Shown piece after piece: positions 29,069-37,791 of a DNA stretch of 64,000 bases. The first letter of the stretch is position 1. Each line of letters begins with the position of its first letter. The notes under the pieces were generated by a model that saw only the letters and a list, made by a program, of their open reading frames with translations, had not been told where the DNA came from and made no database searches. Both the position numbers and the translations under genes were made by a program. The DNA is from Segetibacter koreensis DSM 18137 (GTDB lineage: Bacteria > Bacteroidota > Bacteroidia > Chitinophagales > Chitinophagaceae). The stretch is from positions 1-64,000 of the forward strand of contig NZ_KB893331.1 in assembly GCF_000374045.1 (NCBI RefSeq), read 5' to 3'.

Positions 29069-31903
29069 ATGGCAAAGAAGTTGTTTTTATTAGACGCGAT
29101 GGCCCTTATTTACCGGGCCTATTATGCGTTAATCCGTAATCCCAGGCTGACCAGTAAAGGTCGTAATACAAATGCACAATTTGGTTTTACCAACACTTTA
29201 GTTGATTTAATAAATAAAGAGAAACCTACACACCTGGCTGTTTGTTTCGATACTGAAGCCACTACAGAGCGTCACACAGACTTCACCGAATATAAAGCTA
29301 ACAGGCAAGCAGCTCCTGAAGACTTAACAGGTTCTCTTGACGATATTAAAAGAATAATAAAAGCTTTTAACATACCAGTTGTAGAATTGGATGGTTATGA
29401 AGCAGATGATGTAATAGGCACGGTTGCCTGGCAGGCAGCAGATATGGGTTATGAAGTGTACATGGTTACGCCTGATAAAGATTATGGACAATTGCTGATA
29501 CATGATCACGTGTATATATATAAGCCTCCCTACATGGGAAATAAAGAAGAAATACTGGACGCGAAAAAGATAACAGAGAAGTGGTGTATAGAACGAGTCG
29601 AACAGGTAGTAGATATGCTTGGATTGATGGGTGATGCCGTAGATAACATTCCCGGGATTGCTGGTGTGGGTGAAAAAACTGCCTGTAAACTTTTAAAAGA
29701 ATACGACACACTCGAAAACATACTTGAACATGCAGATGAAATAAAAGGCTCGCTTGGTGAAAAAATAAGAAATGGGAGAGATGCAGCCATTATGAGTAAA
29801 AAGCTTGCTAAGATTATTACTGACGTACCTGTTCAGTTTCACGAAGAAGATTATAAACTGAAGGAATGGAACATTCCGGAGTTAAAAGACATATTTACTG
29901 AGCTTGAATTTAAAGCATTGGGTAAAAGAATTCTTGGAAACGAATTCAGCGTATTTGAAAAAGTTGCAACACTGCCCTCAGGAGGACAAATGGATCTTTT
30001 TGTAACGGTCGAGGATGGAAAAGAAATAGACGTGGAGATAGCCTCCATCAGTGAACCGGAAGAGCTGGAAGGGCTTACAGCTGATAAAAATATTCAAAAC
30101 ACAGCTCACAATTATGTACTTGTTGAAGGGGTAGAAAAGATAAAAGAACTGGTTAATGAGCTTTTAGCTATCGAAGAAATAAGTCTTAATACCGAGACTA
30201 CAGGTGCTTACGCCCATGATGTTGAACTTTTAGGAATTACTTTTTCTTTTAAGCAAGGTGAAGGTTATTATGTGCCGGTTCCAAAGAAGTTAGAAGAAGT
30301 TAAGGAATTCCTGGAGCACTTTAGACCTTTATTTGAAAGCCCAGCTAAAAGATGGGTGGGGTACAACATTAAATATGAGCTGACAATATTAAAGTGGTAT
30401 GGAATTGAGGTTTCCGGGCAAATATTTGACACCATGCTTGCTCATTATCTGATTGAGCCGGAAGGACGAAGGAATATGGATTTTCTGAGTGCGCAATTTC
30501 TCGGTTATGAGCCTATCCTTGTTGATGACCTCTTGGGCAAAAAAGGAAAAAACCAGCTTTCAATGCGGGATTTGGAGTTGGAGAAAATAAAGGAATATTC
30601 AGTAGAAGATGCCGATATAACACTTCAGTTAAAAAACTCTTTTGCATCACTAATAACAAGACGAAAAGTTGATAAAGTCTTTAACGAAGTAGAAATTCCA
30701 TTAGTGAAAGTACTCTTGGATATGGAATATGAAGGCGTGCGTATAGACAAAGATTTCTTAAGTCAATATTCTAAAGAACTTGAAAAAGAAGCTGCATGTT
30801 GCGAAGAGAACGTATACGCGGTGGCAGAAGTTAGGTTTAACCTTGCATCGCCAAAGCAATTAGGCGAAGTATTATTTGAAAAACTAAAGCTCGATCCGAA
30901 AGCGAAAAAGACGAAAAGCGGTCAATATGCAACAGGTGAAGATGTGCTGATGAAACTTGCATCTCAACATAAAATTGTAGATGATATTTTGGGTTTTCGT
31001 GAGCTAACAAAATTAAAAAGCACTTATATTGACGCATTGCCTGAAATGATCAATCGTAAAACAGGACGAATTCACACCTCTTACAACCAGGCAGTTGCGG
31101 TAACCGGAAGGTTAAGCAGCAATAACCCAAACCTTCAAAATATACCGGTACGTACCGAACGTGGAAGGGAAATAAGAAAAGCATTTGTGCCAAGAGATGA
31201 AAATCATGTAATAGTAAGTGCAGATTATTCACAGATCGAATTGCGCATTGTTGCAGCTATAAGTGGTGACCCAAACATGTGCGATGCATTTAAACAAAGC
31301 AAAGATATTCATACCGCTACTGCCGCAAAAGTGTATAACATAGATGAAGCCGACGTAACCAAGGAAATGCGTTACAAAGCAAAAAGCGTAAACTTTGGAA
31401 TTATTTATGGACAAGGAGCGTTTGGCCTTTCTGAAAACCTCAAAATTAGTCGGGCGGAAGCAAAGGAAATTATTGAAAACTATAAAAAGCAGTTTCCCAA
31501 CATACAGCAGTACATGGACAATCAAATAAAATTTGCCAAGAAGCATGGATATGTTGAAACACTGCTGGGCCGAAAAAGATGGCTAAAAGATATTCATAGT
31601 GCAAACTTCACGGTACGTGGGTATGCTGAGCGAAATGCCATAAATATGCCCATACAAGGAACCGCAGCAGATATGATTAAACTTGCTATGATAAAAATTT
31701 ATAAAGAATTTAAGCAGCGCAACCTTAAATCGAAAATGATTTTGCAAGTGCACGATGAATTGGTTTTTGATGCATATAAAGACGAGGTAGAGTTAATCAA
31801 ACCTATCATTATTAGTTGTATGGAATCTGCGTTGACTTTACCTAATGAGGTACCCGCCAGTGCTGATTTAGGAGTGGGCGACAATTGGCTGGAAGCGCAT
31901 TAA
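29069..31903 (+). CDS. polA: DNA polymerase I with apparently altered proofreading site
   Basis: 944 residues. The 5'-nuclease (about 1-300) is intact: LLDAMALIYRAYYAL, FDTE, YKANR, EADD, TPDKDYGQL and GDAVDNIPG. The polymerase domain (about 560-944) has DYSQIELRIVA, KSVNFGIIYGQ and VHDELVF. In the 3'-5' exonuclease domain (about 350-530) the Exo I motif DTE reads NTE (Asn374, codon AAT at 30188-30190), the Exo II Asp is Glu437 (NIKYE, GAG at 30377-30379), and Exo III is normal (Tyr510, Asp514). Loss of the first metal ligand suggests weak or no proofreading. It acts in Okazaki-fragment processing and repair; the next gene is a uracil-DNA glycosylase. Confidence 0.95.
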   Translation: MAKKLFLLDAMALIYRAYYALIRNPRLTSKGRNTNAQFGFTNTLVDLINKEKPTHLAVCFDTEATTERHTDFTEYKANRQAAPEDLTGSLDDIKRIIKAFNIPVVELDGYEADDVIGTVAWQAADMGYEVYMVTPDKDYGQLLIHDHVYIYKPPYMGNKEEILDAKKITEKWCIERVEQVVDMLGLMGDAVDNIPGIAGVGEKTACKLLKEYDTLENILEHADEIKGSLGEKIRNGRDAAIMSKKLAKIITDVPVQFHEEDYKLKEWNIPELKDIFTELEFKALGKRILGNEFSVFEKVATLPSGGQMDLFVTVEDGKEIDVEIASISEPEELEGLTADKNIQNTAHNYVLVEGVEKIKELVNELLAIEEISLNTETTGAYAHDVELLGITFSFKQGEGYYVPVPKKLEEVKEFLEHFRPLFESPAKRWVGYNIKYELTILKWYGIEVSGQIFDTMLAHYLIEPEGRRNMDFLSAQFLGYEPILVDDLLGKKGKNQLSMRDLELEKIKEYSVEDADITLQLKNSFASLITRRKVDKVFNEVEIPLVKVLLDMEYEGVRIDKDFLSQYSKELEKEAACCEENVYAVAEVRFNLASPKQLGEVLFEKLKLDPKAKKTKSGQYATGEDVLMKLASQHKIVDDILGFRELTKLKSTYIDALPEMINRKTGRIHTSYNQAVAVTGRLSSNNPNLQNIPVRTERGREIRKAFVPRDENHVIVSADYSQIELRIVAAISGDPNMCDAFKQSKDIHTATAAKVYNIDEADVTKEMRYKAKSVNFGIIYGQGAFGLSENLKISRAEAKEIIENYKKQFPNIQQYMDNQIKFAKKHGYVETLLGRKRWLKDIHSANFTVRGYAERNAINMPIQGTAADMIKLAMIKIYKEFKQRNLKSKMILQVHDELVFDAYKDEVELIKPIIISCMESALTLPNEVPASADLGVGDNWLEAH

Positions 31904-32000
31904 GCCGCCGACGCATAAAGGAACAAAACTGTTGAATAAAAATTTTCGCGGAAGACTAACGGACCTTAATAAACTTATCTTTTAAAATCTTTTAATTGAG

Positions 32001-32016
32001 CCCCTTCAGGGGTTTT
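32001..32016 (+). terminator. possible short terminator after polA
   Basis: CCCC (32001-32004), loop TTCA, GGGG (32009-32012), then TTTT. The stem is only four pairs, and it ends 5 nt before the next start codon, so it may instead affect initiation at 32022. Confidence 0.35.
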
Positions 32017-32021
32017 GGGGT

Positions 32022-32696
32022 ATGCTTTCTAAAAAAATACTTGATTTTCTTTTTAATCTTCAATTTCCTTTTGATTTACCACCAGCAGTTGAAGTGATGC
32101 ACCCCTTCGTAGATCCGGAAACAGCCAGGATTGTCAGGATCTTCTATGATAAATATTATAGTGATAGCAATTCGAGGTATTGTATAATTGGCATTAACCC
32201 TGGTAGGTTTGGCGGAGGTGTGACCGGAATTCCCTTTACTGACCCCATCAGGTTAGAAAAAGAGTGCGGCATCAACAACAATTGGCAACGCAAACAGGAG
32301 TTGTCTTCTGTGTTTGTTTATGATATGATTACTGCCTTTGGTTGCGTCGAAGCTTTTTATAATAAGTTTTATTTTACTGCTGTTAGCCCTCTTGGGTTTA
32401 CCAGGGCAGGCAAAAATCTAAATTATTATGATGATAAGGTTTTAATTGACAAAATAATTCCTTTTGCTGTTGAATGTTTCAGGTTGCAAATATCCTGGGG
32501 GTTAGAAACCTCCGTCGCCTTTTGCCTGGGGGAGGGAACGAACTACAAATTTTTATCAAGGCTCAACATGACTTATAAATTATTCGACAAAATAATTCCG
32601 TTATCTCATCCCAGGTTTATTATGCAATACAAACTAAAAACAAAGGATAATTATATCAATAAATATCTGCAGGAGTTCTTGCCACTTAGTAAATAA
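32022..32696 (+). CDS. SMUG2-like uracil-DNA glycosylase family protein (DUF4918 type)
   Basis: 224 residues. GINPGRFGGGVTGIPFTDP (57-75) is the SMUG-type active-site loop, with Asn59 in the water-activating position, and SHPRFIMQYK (His196) is the minor-groove loop. This fits the DUF4918/SMUG2-like branch of the uracil-DNA glycosylase superfamily, which excises uracil or related bases. It is 118 nt downstream of polA on the same strand, which suggests base-excision repair by a shared transcript or neighbourhood. It lacks a signal peptide. Confidence 0.85.
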   Translation: MLSKKILDFLFNLQFPFDLPPAVEVMHPFVDPETARIVRIFYDKYYSDSNSRYCIIGINPGRFGGGVTGIPFTDPIRLEKECGINNNWQRKQELSSVFVYDMITAFGCVEAFYNKFYFTAVSPLGFTRAGKNLNYYDDKVLIDKIIPFAVECFRLQISWGLETSVAFCLGEGTNYKFLSRLNMTYKLFDKIIPLSHPRFIMQYKLKTKDNYINKYLQEFLPLSK

Positions 32697-32752
32697 AAAA
32701 GCTTAAAATAAAATTTAAACAGTTATTGCAATAAGAGTAATTCATTAAATCC

Positions 32753-32785
32753 TTGTCATAGTTCAAATTCATGGTTCTACCTTTG
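32753..32785 (+). promoter_or_regulatory. promoter of the DsbA-like/haemoglobin operon (leaderless)
   Basis: TTG (32753-32755), 22-nt spacer, TACCTTTG (32778-32785), ending 5 nt before ATG 32791. Transcription would start at or next to the A of the ATG. Confidence 0.6.
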
Positions 32786-32790
32786 CGATC

Positions 32791-33444
32791 ATGAAACCTG
32801 TACTCATTTATTGTTATGATGCTTATTGTGGTTGGTGTTACGGATTTAGTCCTGTTATAAAAAGAATCGCAGATGAATATAAAGACATGCTGGAAACAGA
32901 TGTTTTATCAGGAGGAATGATACTTCCCGAAAAGCCTGCTCATATAAGTACAATTGCTCCTTATATACAAAAAGCATATAAAACAGTAGAAGAACTTACA
33001 GGGATAAAATTTGGAGAGGATTTTTTATGGCACATTTTCAATTATGAAGACAGCGACTGGTATCCTAACTCCGAAAAGCCGGCAATAGCCATGTGTATTT
33101 TTAAAGAATTTTATCCTGAACGATCAGTTGAGTTTGCATCAGATTTGCAACATGCATTAAATTATGAAGGGAGAGATTTAACTGACGATGAAGCGTACCG
33201 GCACTTGCTTGAAAAATATAGCATCCACCCGGAAGTCTTTTACGAAAGATTGAATAGTGAAGAGTATAAAGAGAAAGCTTATTATGAGTTTTCGCTGGTT
33301 AAGCAGTTGCAGGTTACCGGGTTTCCTTGTGTTTTTATTCAAACCGACGAATTAAAATTTCATATGGTAGCACGAGGGTTTACTGATTATGAAACGCTGA
33401 AACAAAGAATAGATAATGTTTTAAGCTCAGTAAAGATTGCATAA
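32791..33444 (+). CDS. cytoplasmic DsbA-family thioredoxin-fold protein
   Basis: 217 residues. The active site is Cys13-Gly-Trp-Cys16 (YCGWC), the cis-proline loop is VTGFPCVFIQ near 183, and a helical insert lies between. There is no signal peptide, so it acts in the cytoplasm, like FrnE-type oxidoreductases or isomerases. The very close downstream gene is a truncated haemoglobin (11 nt), suggesting a role in redox or nitrosative stress. Confidence 0.85.
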   Translation: MKPVLIYCYDAYCGWCYGFSPVIKRIADEYKDMLETDVLSGGMILPEKPAHISTIAPYIQKAYKTVEELTGIKFGEDFLWHIFNYEDSDWYPNSEKPAIAMCIFKEFYPERSVEFASDLQHALNYEGRDLTDDEAYRHLLEKYSIHPEVFYERLNSEEYKEKAYYEFSLVKQLQVTGFPCVFIQTDELKFHMVARGFTDYETLKQRIDNVLSSVKIA

Positions 33445-33455
33445 ATACACAAGTT

Positions 33456-33851
33456 ATGAAGCGGGACATAGAATCGAGAGAAGACCTTTTTAAATTGTTT
33501 GGCAAGTTTTATAACGAACTGCTAAAGGATGAAAGTATCTCTTACATATTTACAGATGTAGCTAAAGTGGATATGCAGCAGCACCTGCCCGTTATTGTTG
33601 ATTTTTGGGATATGGTTTTGTTTGATGCACACACTTACAAGAAGAATGCTATACAACCGCATTTGGATTTGAACCAGAAATCAAAGTTTGAAAAACATCA
33701 TTTTGATACCTGGTTACACCATTTTAATAAAACAGTTGATGAATTGTTTGAAGGAAATGTTGCTTTTATAGCAAAGCAGAAAGCAAAAAGCATTGCTACA
33801 ATTATGCAAATAAAAATCGCCCAGCTTAATAAAAATCAACCCGGTTTGTAA
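33456..33851 (+). CDS. group III truncated haemoglobin
   Basis: 131 residues of the 2-over-2 globin fold. HLPVIVDFWDMVLFD and the pattern His69 (QPHLDL) about 17 residues before Trp86 (HHFDTWLHHF) match the proximal His and TrpG8 of group III (Campylobacter Ctb-like) globins. It lies 11 nt after the DsbA-like gene and is probably co-transcribed. Likely role: oxygen or NO handling. Confidence 0.85.
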   Translation: MKRDIESREDLFKLFGKFYNELLKDESISYIFTDVAKVDMQQHLPVIVDFWDMVLFDAHTYKKNAIQPHLDLNQKSKFEKHHFDTWLHHFNKTVDELFEGNVAFIAKQKAKSIATIMQIKIAQLNKNQPGL

Positions 33852-33877
33852 ATTACCCTTCAATTTAATCACACTCT

Positions 33878-34036
33878 GTGACTATAAAGATTGACTTCAC
33901 CTTAGCTAATCATATTTTTTACAAAACCTTAGAGGCTGAAAAAAGAATGGGTACAGATTTAACAATAGCTCTAAAACTCGTTAATAAAAAAACTCCTCAT
34001 CAAAATCTTAAAAATTATTATTTGAAACGAGGTTAA
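33878..34036 (+). CDS. possible 52-residue protein
   Basis: GTG to TAA, 26 nt after the globin stop on the same strand. The translated sequence (MTIKIDFTLANHIFYKTLEA then a Lys/Asn-rich end) has a natural composition with no membrane helix. An internal ATG lies at 33947. No family is recognised; chance openness is not excluded. Confidence 0.3.
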   Translation: MTIKIDFTLANHIFYKTLEAEKRMGTDLTIALKLVNKKTPHQNLKNYYLKRG

Positions 34037-34081
34037 AGCAAATACTTTTATCTTGCACATCCTAAAAATAATAGACTGATT

Positions 34082-34561
34082 ATGGAATATGGAAAAATAA
34101 TTTCTGTTACAGGACTGGGTGGATTGTTTGAATTGGTAGGCAGTAAGAAAGATGGCGCTATTGTACGGTCTCTTGAAGACAAAAGCACACGTTTTGTAGC
34201 AAGCCGTGTGCATAATTTTTCACACCTTGAAAGCATTGAAGTATATACTGTTCGTGATAATGTAAATCTCGTTGAGGTGTTTGCTGCAATGAAAAACAGT
34301 GGAGAAACGTTGCCTTCCGATAAGGATAACGGAGCGGTTAAAGCTTATTTTCAAAAAGTTTATCCTGATATGGATTTTGAAAGAGTGTATACCAGTGATA
34401 TGAAGAAGATGGTAAAGTGGTTTTCGATTTTGCAGGCTAATAATGTTGAATTCAAATTAAGCGAGGCGGCAGAAGAGGAAAATGAAGAAGCCGAACAAGG
34501 TGTCGAAGTAACATCGCCTGATGATGCTGAGGATGCAGGAACAGAAAGAGCAGAACAGTAA
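34082..34561 (+). CDS. DUF5606 family protein
   Basis: 159 residues. Conserved N-terminal start MEYGKIISVTGLGGLFELVG, followed by SLEDKSTRFVASRVHNFSHL and SGETLPSDKDNGAVKAYFQK. The last 40 residues are strongly acidic and low-complexity (EEENEEAEQG). A conserved Bacteroidota family of unknown function; cytoplasmic. Confidence 0.8.
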   Translation: MEYGKIISVTGLGGLFELVGSKKDGAIVRSLEDKSTRFVASRVHNFSHLESIEVYTVRDNVNLVEVFAAMKNSGETLPSDKDNGAVKAYFQKVYPDMDFERVYTSDMKKMVKWFSILQANNVEFKLSEAAEEENEEAEQGVEVTSPDDAEDAGTERAEQ

Positions 34562-34652
34562 TAAATAATATTGTAAGCTATGAGCGACAGGCATAGTAAT
34601 GCTACTATCACTTACAGCTTGTAGTTTTACGTATTTAAAACATACTACCACC

Positions 34653-36374
34653 ATGACATTGACTGCAGATATTAAGAAACTCGAAAGACATTATGTTCCT
34701 GCGGATTTTGCGGTAACGGATTGGAATACTTTGGAGCCTTATTTTAAAGAGTTGCTGGAAAGGCCCATTAATTCAAGAGAAGACCTTGAGAAATGGTTGA
34801 AAGATATGAGTGAAGTTGAAGCGGTAGTGAGCGAAGATGCATGCTGGAGACAAATCCGCATGACTTGCGATACAACTGATAAAAGCCTGGAAGAGTCTTT
34901 CAATTTCTTTTTCATGGAAATTCAGCCTAAGATTCAGCCGTATGCTGACCTGCTGAACCGTAAGCTGATTGACAGTCCTTTTACCAAAGAACTCGACCAG
35001 CAACAATATTTTACCTACTTGCGAAATGTAAAAAAAAGCATTGATTTATTCAGGGAGGCAAATATTCCGTTGCAGGCAGAGCTAAGCGTTATGCAACAGC
35101 AATATGGACAGATTGCCGGCCGGATGACAATAGAAGTAAAGGGGCAGGAGTACACATTGCAACAGGCAGCCAAGTTTCTAGAGGACCACGACCGCAGCCT
35201 GCGAGAAGAGGTGTACAGGAAAATGAATGAGAGAAGAATGCAGGATAAAGATGCTTTGAATGATTTATATACACAATTGGTTCACAAGCGTCATCAGGTT
35301 GCTTTAAATGCCGGTTTTGAAAACTACCGGGATTATAAGTTTGCCGAAATGGGGCGGTTTGACTACACCAAAGAAGACTGCTTTAAATTTCATGAGGCAG
35401 TAAAGTTGCACGTGTTGCCGTTGGTGCAGAAAATAAATGAGCGGAAAAAGCAAAAACTGGGTGTAGATACATTACGCCCATGGGATACAGAAGCAGAGCC
35501 TGAAGGAGTGCAACCTCTTCATCCGTTCAATACAAGCGAAGAACTTACGGAAAAGACCATCAAATGTTTTGAAGAGCTAAATCCGTTTTTTGCAAATTGT
35601 TTGCGAAAAATGAAAGAGCTTGGACACCTTGACCTTGAAAGCCGGAAAGGAAAAGCTCCGGGGGGGTATAATTGTCCGTTAGCAGAAAGTGGTGCGCCAT
35701 TTATTTTTATGAATGCTGCAGGCCAAATGCACGACGTAACTACAATGGTACATGAAGGTGGACATGCTATTCATTCTTTCCTTTCACATCCGTTACCGTT
35801 AAGTGGTTTTAAAGAATACCCCATGGAAATAGCGGAAGTAGCAAGTATGGCGATGGAACTTTTTAGCATGGATTACTGGAAAGTGTTTTTTAATAACGAT
35901 GAGGACCTCGTGCGTGCGAAAGAACACCAGTTGGAAAGAACTATTTCTATTTTCCCATGGATTGCAACTATTGATAAATTTCAACATTGGGTGTATGAAA
36001 ACCCAAATCATACTGTAGAAGAAAGAACTGGAAAATGGATGGAAATTCTGGAAGAGTTTTCTACAAAGACAGTTGATTTTAGTGGCCTGGAAGAATACCG
36101 CAAGATTGGATGGCAAAGGCAATTACACCTTTTTGAAGTGCCTTTTTATTATATTGAATATGGAATAGCTCAACTAGGTGCCATTGGATTATGGAAACAA
36201 TTTAAACGCAGCAAAGAACAGGCTCTGTTGAATTATATTAATGCATTAAGTCTCGGAGGCACAAAAACTTTACCCGGTCTGTATGAAACCGCAGGTTTAG
36301 AGTTTAATTTGTCGCCGGATTATATAAAGGCTCTGATGGATTTTGTGAATGAGGAATATCAGAAAATCATCTGA
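34653..36374 (+). CDS. M3 family oligoendopeptidase
   Basis: 573 residues from ATG 34653. A longer frame starts at 34599, but the conserved family start is MTLTADIKKLERHYVP. The zinc site is His367-Glu368-x2-His371 (VHEGGHAIHSF), with the third ligand in EIAEVASMAMELF. Length and the CPLAESGAPFIFMNA block fit PepF-type oligoendopeptidases, which degrade short peptides in the cytoplasm. It ends in a strong palindromic terminator. Confidence 0.9.
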   Translation: MTLTADIKKLERHYVPADFAVTDWNTLEPYFKELLERPINSREDLEKWLKDMSEVEAVVSEDACWRQIRMTCDTTDKSLEESFNFFFMEIQPKIQPYADLLNRKLIDSPFTKELDQQQYFTYLRNVKKSIDLFREANIPLQAELSVMQQQYGQIAGRMTIEVKGQEYTLQQAAKFLEDHDRSLREEVYRKMNERRMQDKDALNDLYTQLVHKRHQVALNAGFENYRDYKFAEMGRFDYTKEDCFKFHEAVKLHVLPLVQKINERKKQKLGVDTLRPWDTEAEPEGVQPLHPFNTSEELTEKTIKCFEELNPFFANCLRKMKELGHLDLESRKGKAPGGYNCPLAESGAPFIFMNAAGQMHDVTTMVHEGGHAIHSFLSHPLPLSGFKEYPMEIAEVASMAMELFSMDYWKVFFNNDEDLVRAKEHQLERTISIFPWIATIDKFQHWVYENPNHTVEERTGKWMEILEEFSTKTVDFSGLEEYRKIGWQRQLHLFEVPFYYIEYGIAQLGAIGLWKQFKRSKEQALLNYINALSLGGTKTLPGLYETAGLEFNLSPDYIKALMDFVNEEYQKII

Positions 36375-36430
36375 AGCAGGATGTATGGCTAAATGATGAA
36401 TTGGAATAAATGCGCAAAAGATATTCAAGT

Positions 36431-36462
36431 AAAAAATGTCGGGCCCGGGCCCGACATTTTTT
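36431..36462. terminator. 32-bp perfect palindromic terminator
   Basis: Each 16-nt half is the exact reverse complement of the other: AAAAAATGTCGGGCCC and GGGCCCGACATTTTTT. As RNA it folds into a GC-rich stem with a CCGG loop, flanked by T runs on both strands, so it can end both the M3 peptidase and the Fur-family transcript. Confidence 0.85.
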
Positions 36463-36498
36463 ACATACCTTAAAAGCCTTTAAGTGGTATGAAAAAAA

Positions 36499-36915
36499 CT
36501 AACAATTCTTACATCTTCCAGTAACTACTACATCAATTAAAGATGGCTTAAAACCTTGGGGAAGATTAACTTCGGGAGTTACGACGGAGTCGAGGCAATA
36601 AGTTACATTACAGATATCACAAACGAAATGCACATGATTGTCATGATGATGGCCCTTCGAGCATTCATCTTTACACAACGCATATCGTACAGAATTATCA
36701 GGAGTGGGTATTGTATGAATAATTCCTTTTTCGACAAAAGTCTGAAGTGTACGATATATGGTGACGCGATCAAATTTTTCGCCAGTTTTTTTCTCAATAT
36801 CATTATGTGCTAATGCACCATTATGCTCCTTGAAAAGCTCGAGAATTTTTTTTCGGCTATCTGTTACACTTAGCTGGTTTCGTTTTAATATATGATCAAT
36901 GGATAGCATGTCCAT
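36499..36915 (-). CDS. Fur-family transcriptional regulator
   Basis: 138 residues from ATG 36915 (an upstream extension would overlap the SCO gene). DNA-binding region with RVTIYRTLQTF (about 60), then His/Cys metal sites in CKDECSKGHHHDNHVHFVC and CDICNVTYC, ending CKNC. The pair CxxC (CDIC and the C-terminal CKNC) would form the structural zinc site. Zur, Fur and PerR cannot be told apart by sequence alone. Neighbouring SCO and MerC-like genes suggest metal-related control; the palindrome at 37754-37772 is a candidate target. Confidence 0.85.
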   Translation of the reverse strand: MDMLSIDHILKRNQLSVTDSRKKILELFKEHNGALAHNDIEKKTGEKFDRVTIYRTLQTFVEKGIIHTIPTPDNSVRYALCKDECSKGHHHDNHVHFVCDICNVTYCLDSVVTPEVNLPQGFKPSLIDVVVTGRCKNC

Positions 36916-36934
36916 ACTTGTAAAATTACAAAAT

Positions 36935-37594
36935 TTATTGTGGAGCGTTGCCATATACCCCGTTTACAAATCCTTTTGGTCCCACCTTTTCCTGTAGCAG
37001 ATTTCTTATATCGGTGCTTAGTTTTTTCATTTCATCCTGTTTAAGTGCATCGTACACACCGCCTCTTACATTTCCGCTTTTATCTACCAATGCTATAAAT
37101 TGGGTGTGTATAAACTGGTCATCTAATTTTTCTACACTGTTTGCCGGGTCATCTAATAAATAGCTTGTCCTGGCTGCCGTGTACAAACTGTCTTTCCTTC
37201 CGGTTACCAATACCCATTTTTTAGTGTCTATTTTCATGCTATCCGCATAAAATCGCAGTCTCGCAATAGAATCCTTTTCTGGCTGAACAGTATGAGCAAG
37301 AATTAAAAAATCAGGCTCATCTTTATACTGTTCATAAATTTTTTTAATGCTTTTGTTCATTTTAGGGCAAATTCCTTTACAGGTCGTAAAGAAATACTCT
37401 ACAACTGTCACTTTTCCGTTTAGATCGTCCTCTGTAACGGTTTTTCCATCCTGGTTTACAAAAGAAAATGGTTTTACATAGCTCACTGTCGGCAGTTTTG
37501 CCTTCCAGTTATCTGTACCTGCAAAAACAAAATAAAAGAAAAGACCTGTAAGCACAACGAAGAAAGCCAGATACCCAATTCCCTTTTTGCTCAT
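36935..37594 (-). CDS. SCO1/SenC family copper-binding thioredoxin-like protein
   Basis: 219 residues from ATG 37594. An uncleaved N-terminal helix (about 7-26, GYLAFFVVLTGLFFYFVFAG) anchors the periplasmic domain. Copper ligands: Cys72-x3-Cys76 (TCKGICPKM) and His163 (FIHTQF). SCO proteins deliver copper to the CuA site of cytochrome oxidase or act in thiol-disulfide chemistry. Downstream lies the Fur-family gene, only 19 nt from the stop, so the two are probably co-transcribed. Confidence 0.88.
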   Translation of the reverse strand: MSKKGIGYLAFFVVLTGLFFYFVFAGTDNWKAKLPTVSYVKPFSFVNQDGKTVTEDDLNGKVTVVEYFFTTCKGICPKMNKSIKKIYEQYKDEPDFLILAHTVQPEKDSIARLRFYADSMKIDTKKWVLVTGRKDSLYTAARTSYLLDDPANSVEKLDDQFIHTQFIALVDKSGNVRGGVYDALKQDEMKKLSTDIRNLLQEKVGPKGFVNGVYGNAPQ

Positions 37595-37611
37595 ATATAC
37601 TTCTTGAACCG

Positions 37612-37619
37612 CAAAGTTA
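37612..37619 (-). promoter_or_regulatory. -7 box of the SCO/Fur operon promoter
   Basis: TAACTTTG on the minus strand matches TAnnTTTG and lies 17 nt before the SCO ATG. No clear -33 TTG is seen. Confidence 0.45.
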
Positions 37620-37753
37620 CTAATGCCACTGTTAATGCTTTTGTATTTAAAAGAACACATGCGGTTGTAATGCATATCACTTTTATCAGTAAAGAAATAT
37701 ATTCCCAAATAGCAAGAAGACCTGCTTATTGCATTAACGCAACAATTTAATTA

Positions 37754-37772
37754 TTTGCAACTTTGTTGCAAA
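37754..37772. promoter_or_regulatory. palindromic operator candidate for a Fur/Zur-family repressor
   Basis: TTTGCAACTTTGTTGCAAA is a perfect 8-3-8 inverted repeat. It covers the -33 TTG (37755-37757) of the MerC-like promoter, a position where a bound repressor would block RNA polymerase. A looser repeat TTGC-N6-GCAA lies at 37729-37742. The neighbouring Fur-family regulator is the obvious candidate binder. Confidence 0.55.
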
Positions 37773-37784
37773 CCTATACCTTTG
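37755..37784 (+). promoter_or_regulatory. consensus promoter of the MerC-like gene
   Basis: TTG (37755-37757), 19-nt spacer, TACCTTTG (37777-37784). The start codon follows after 7 nt. Confidence 0.7.
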
Positions 37785-37791
37785 CCATCCT

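Noticed and set aside
31999-32021. Riboswitch or structured leader before the uracil-DNA glycosylase
   Set aside because: Only a four-pair hairpin is present; no known riboswitch core.
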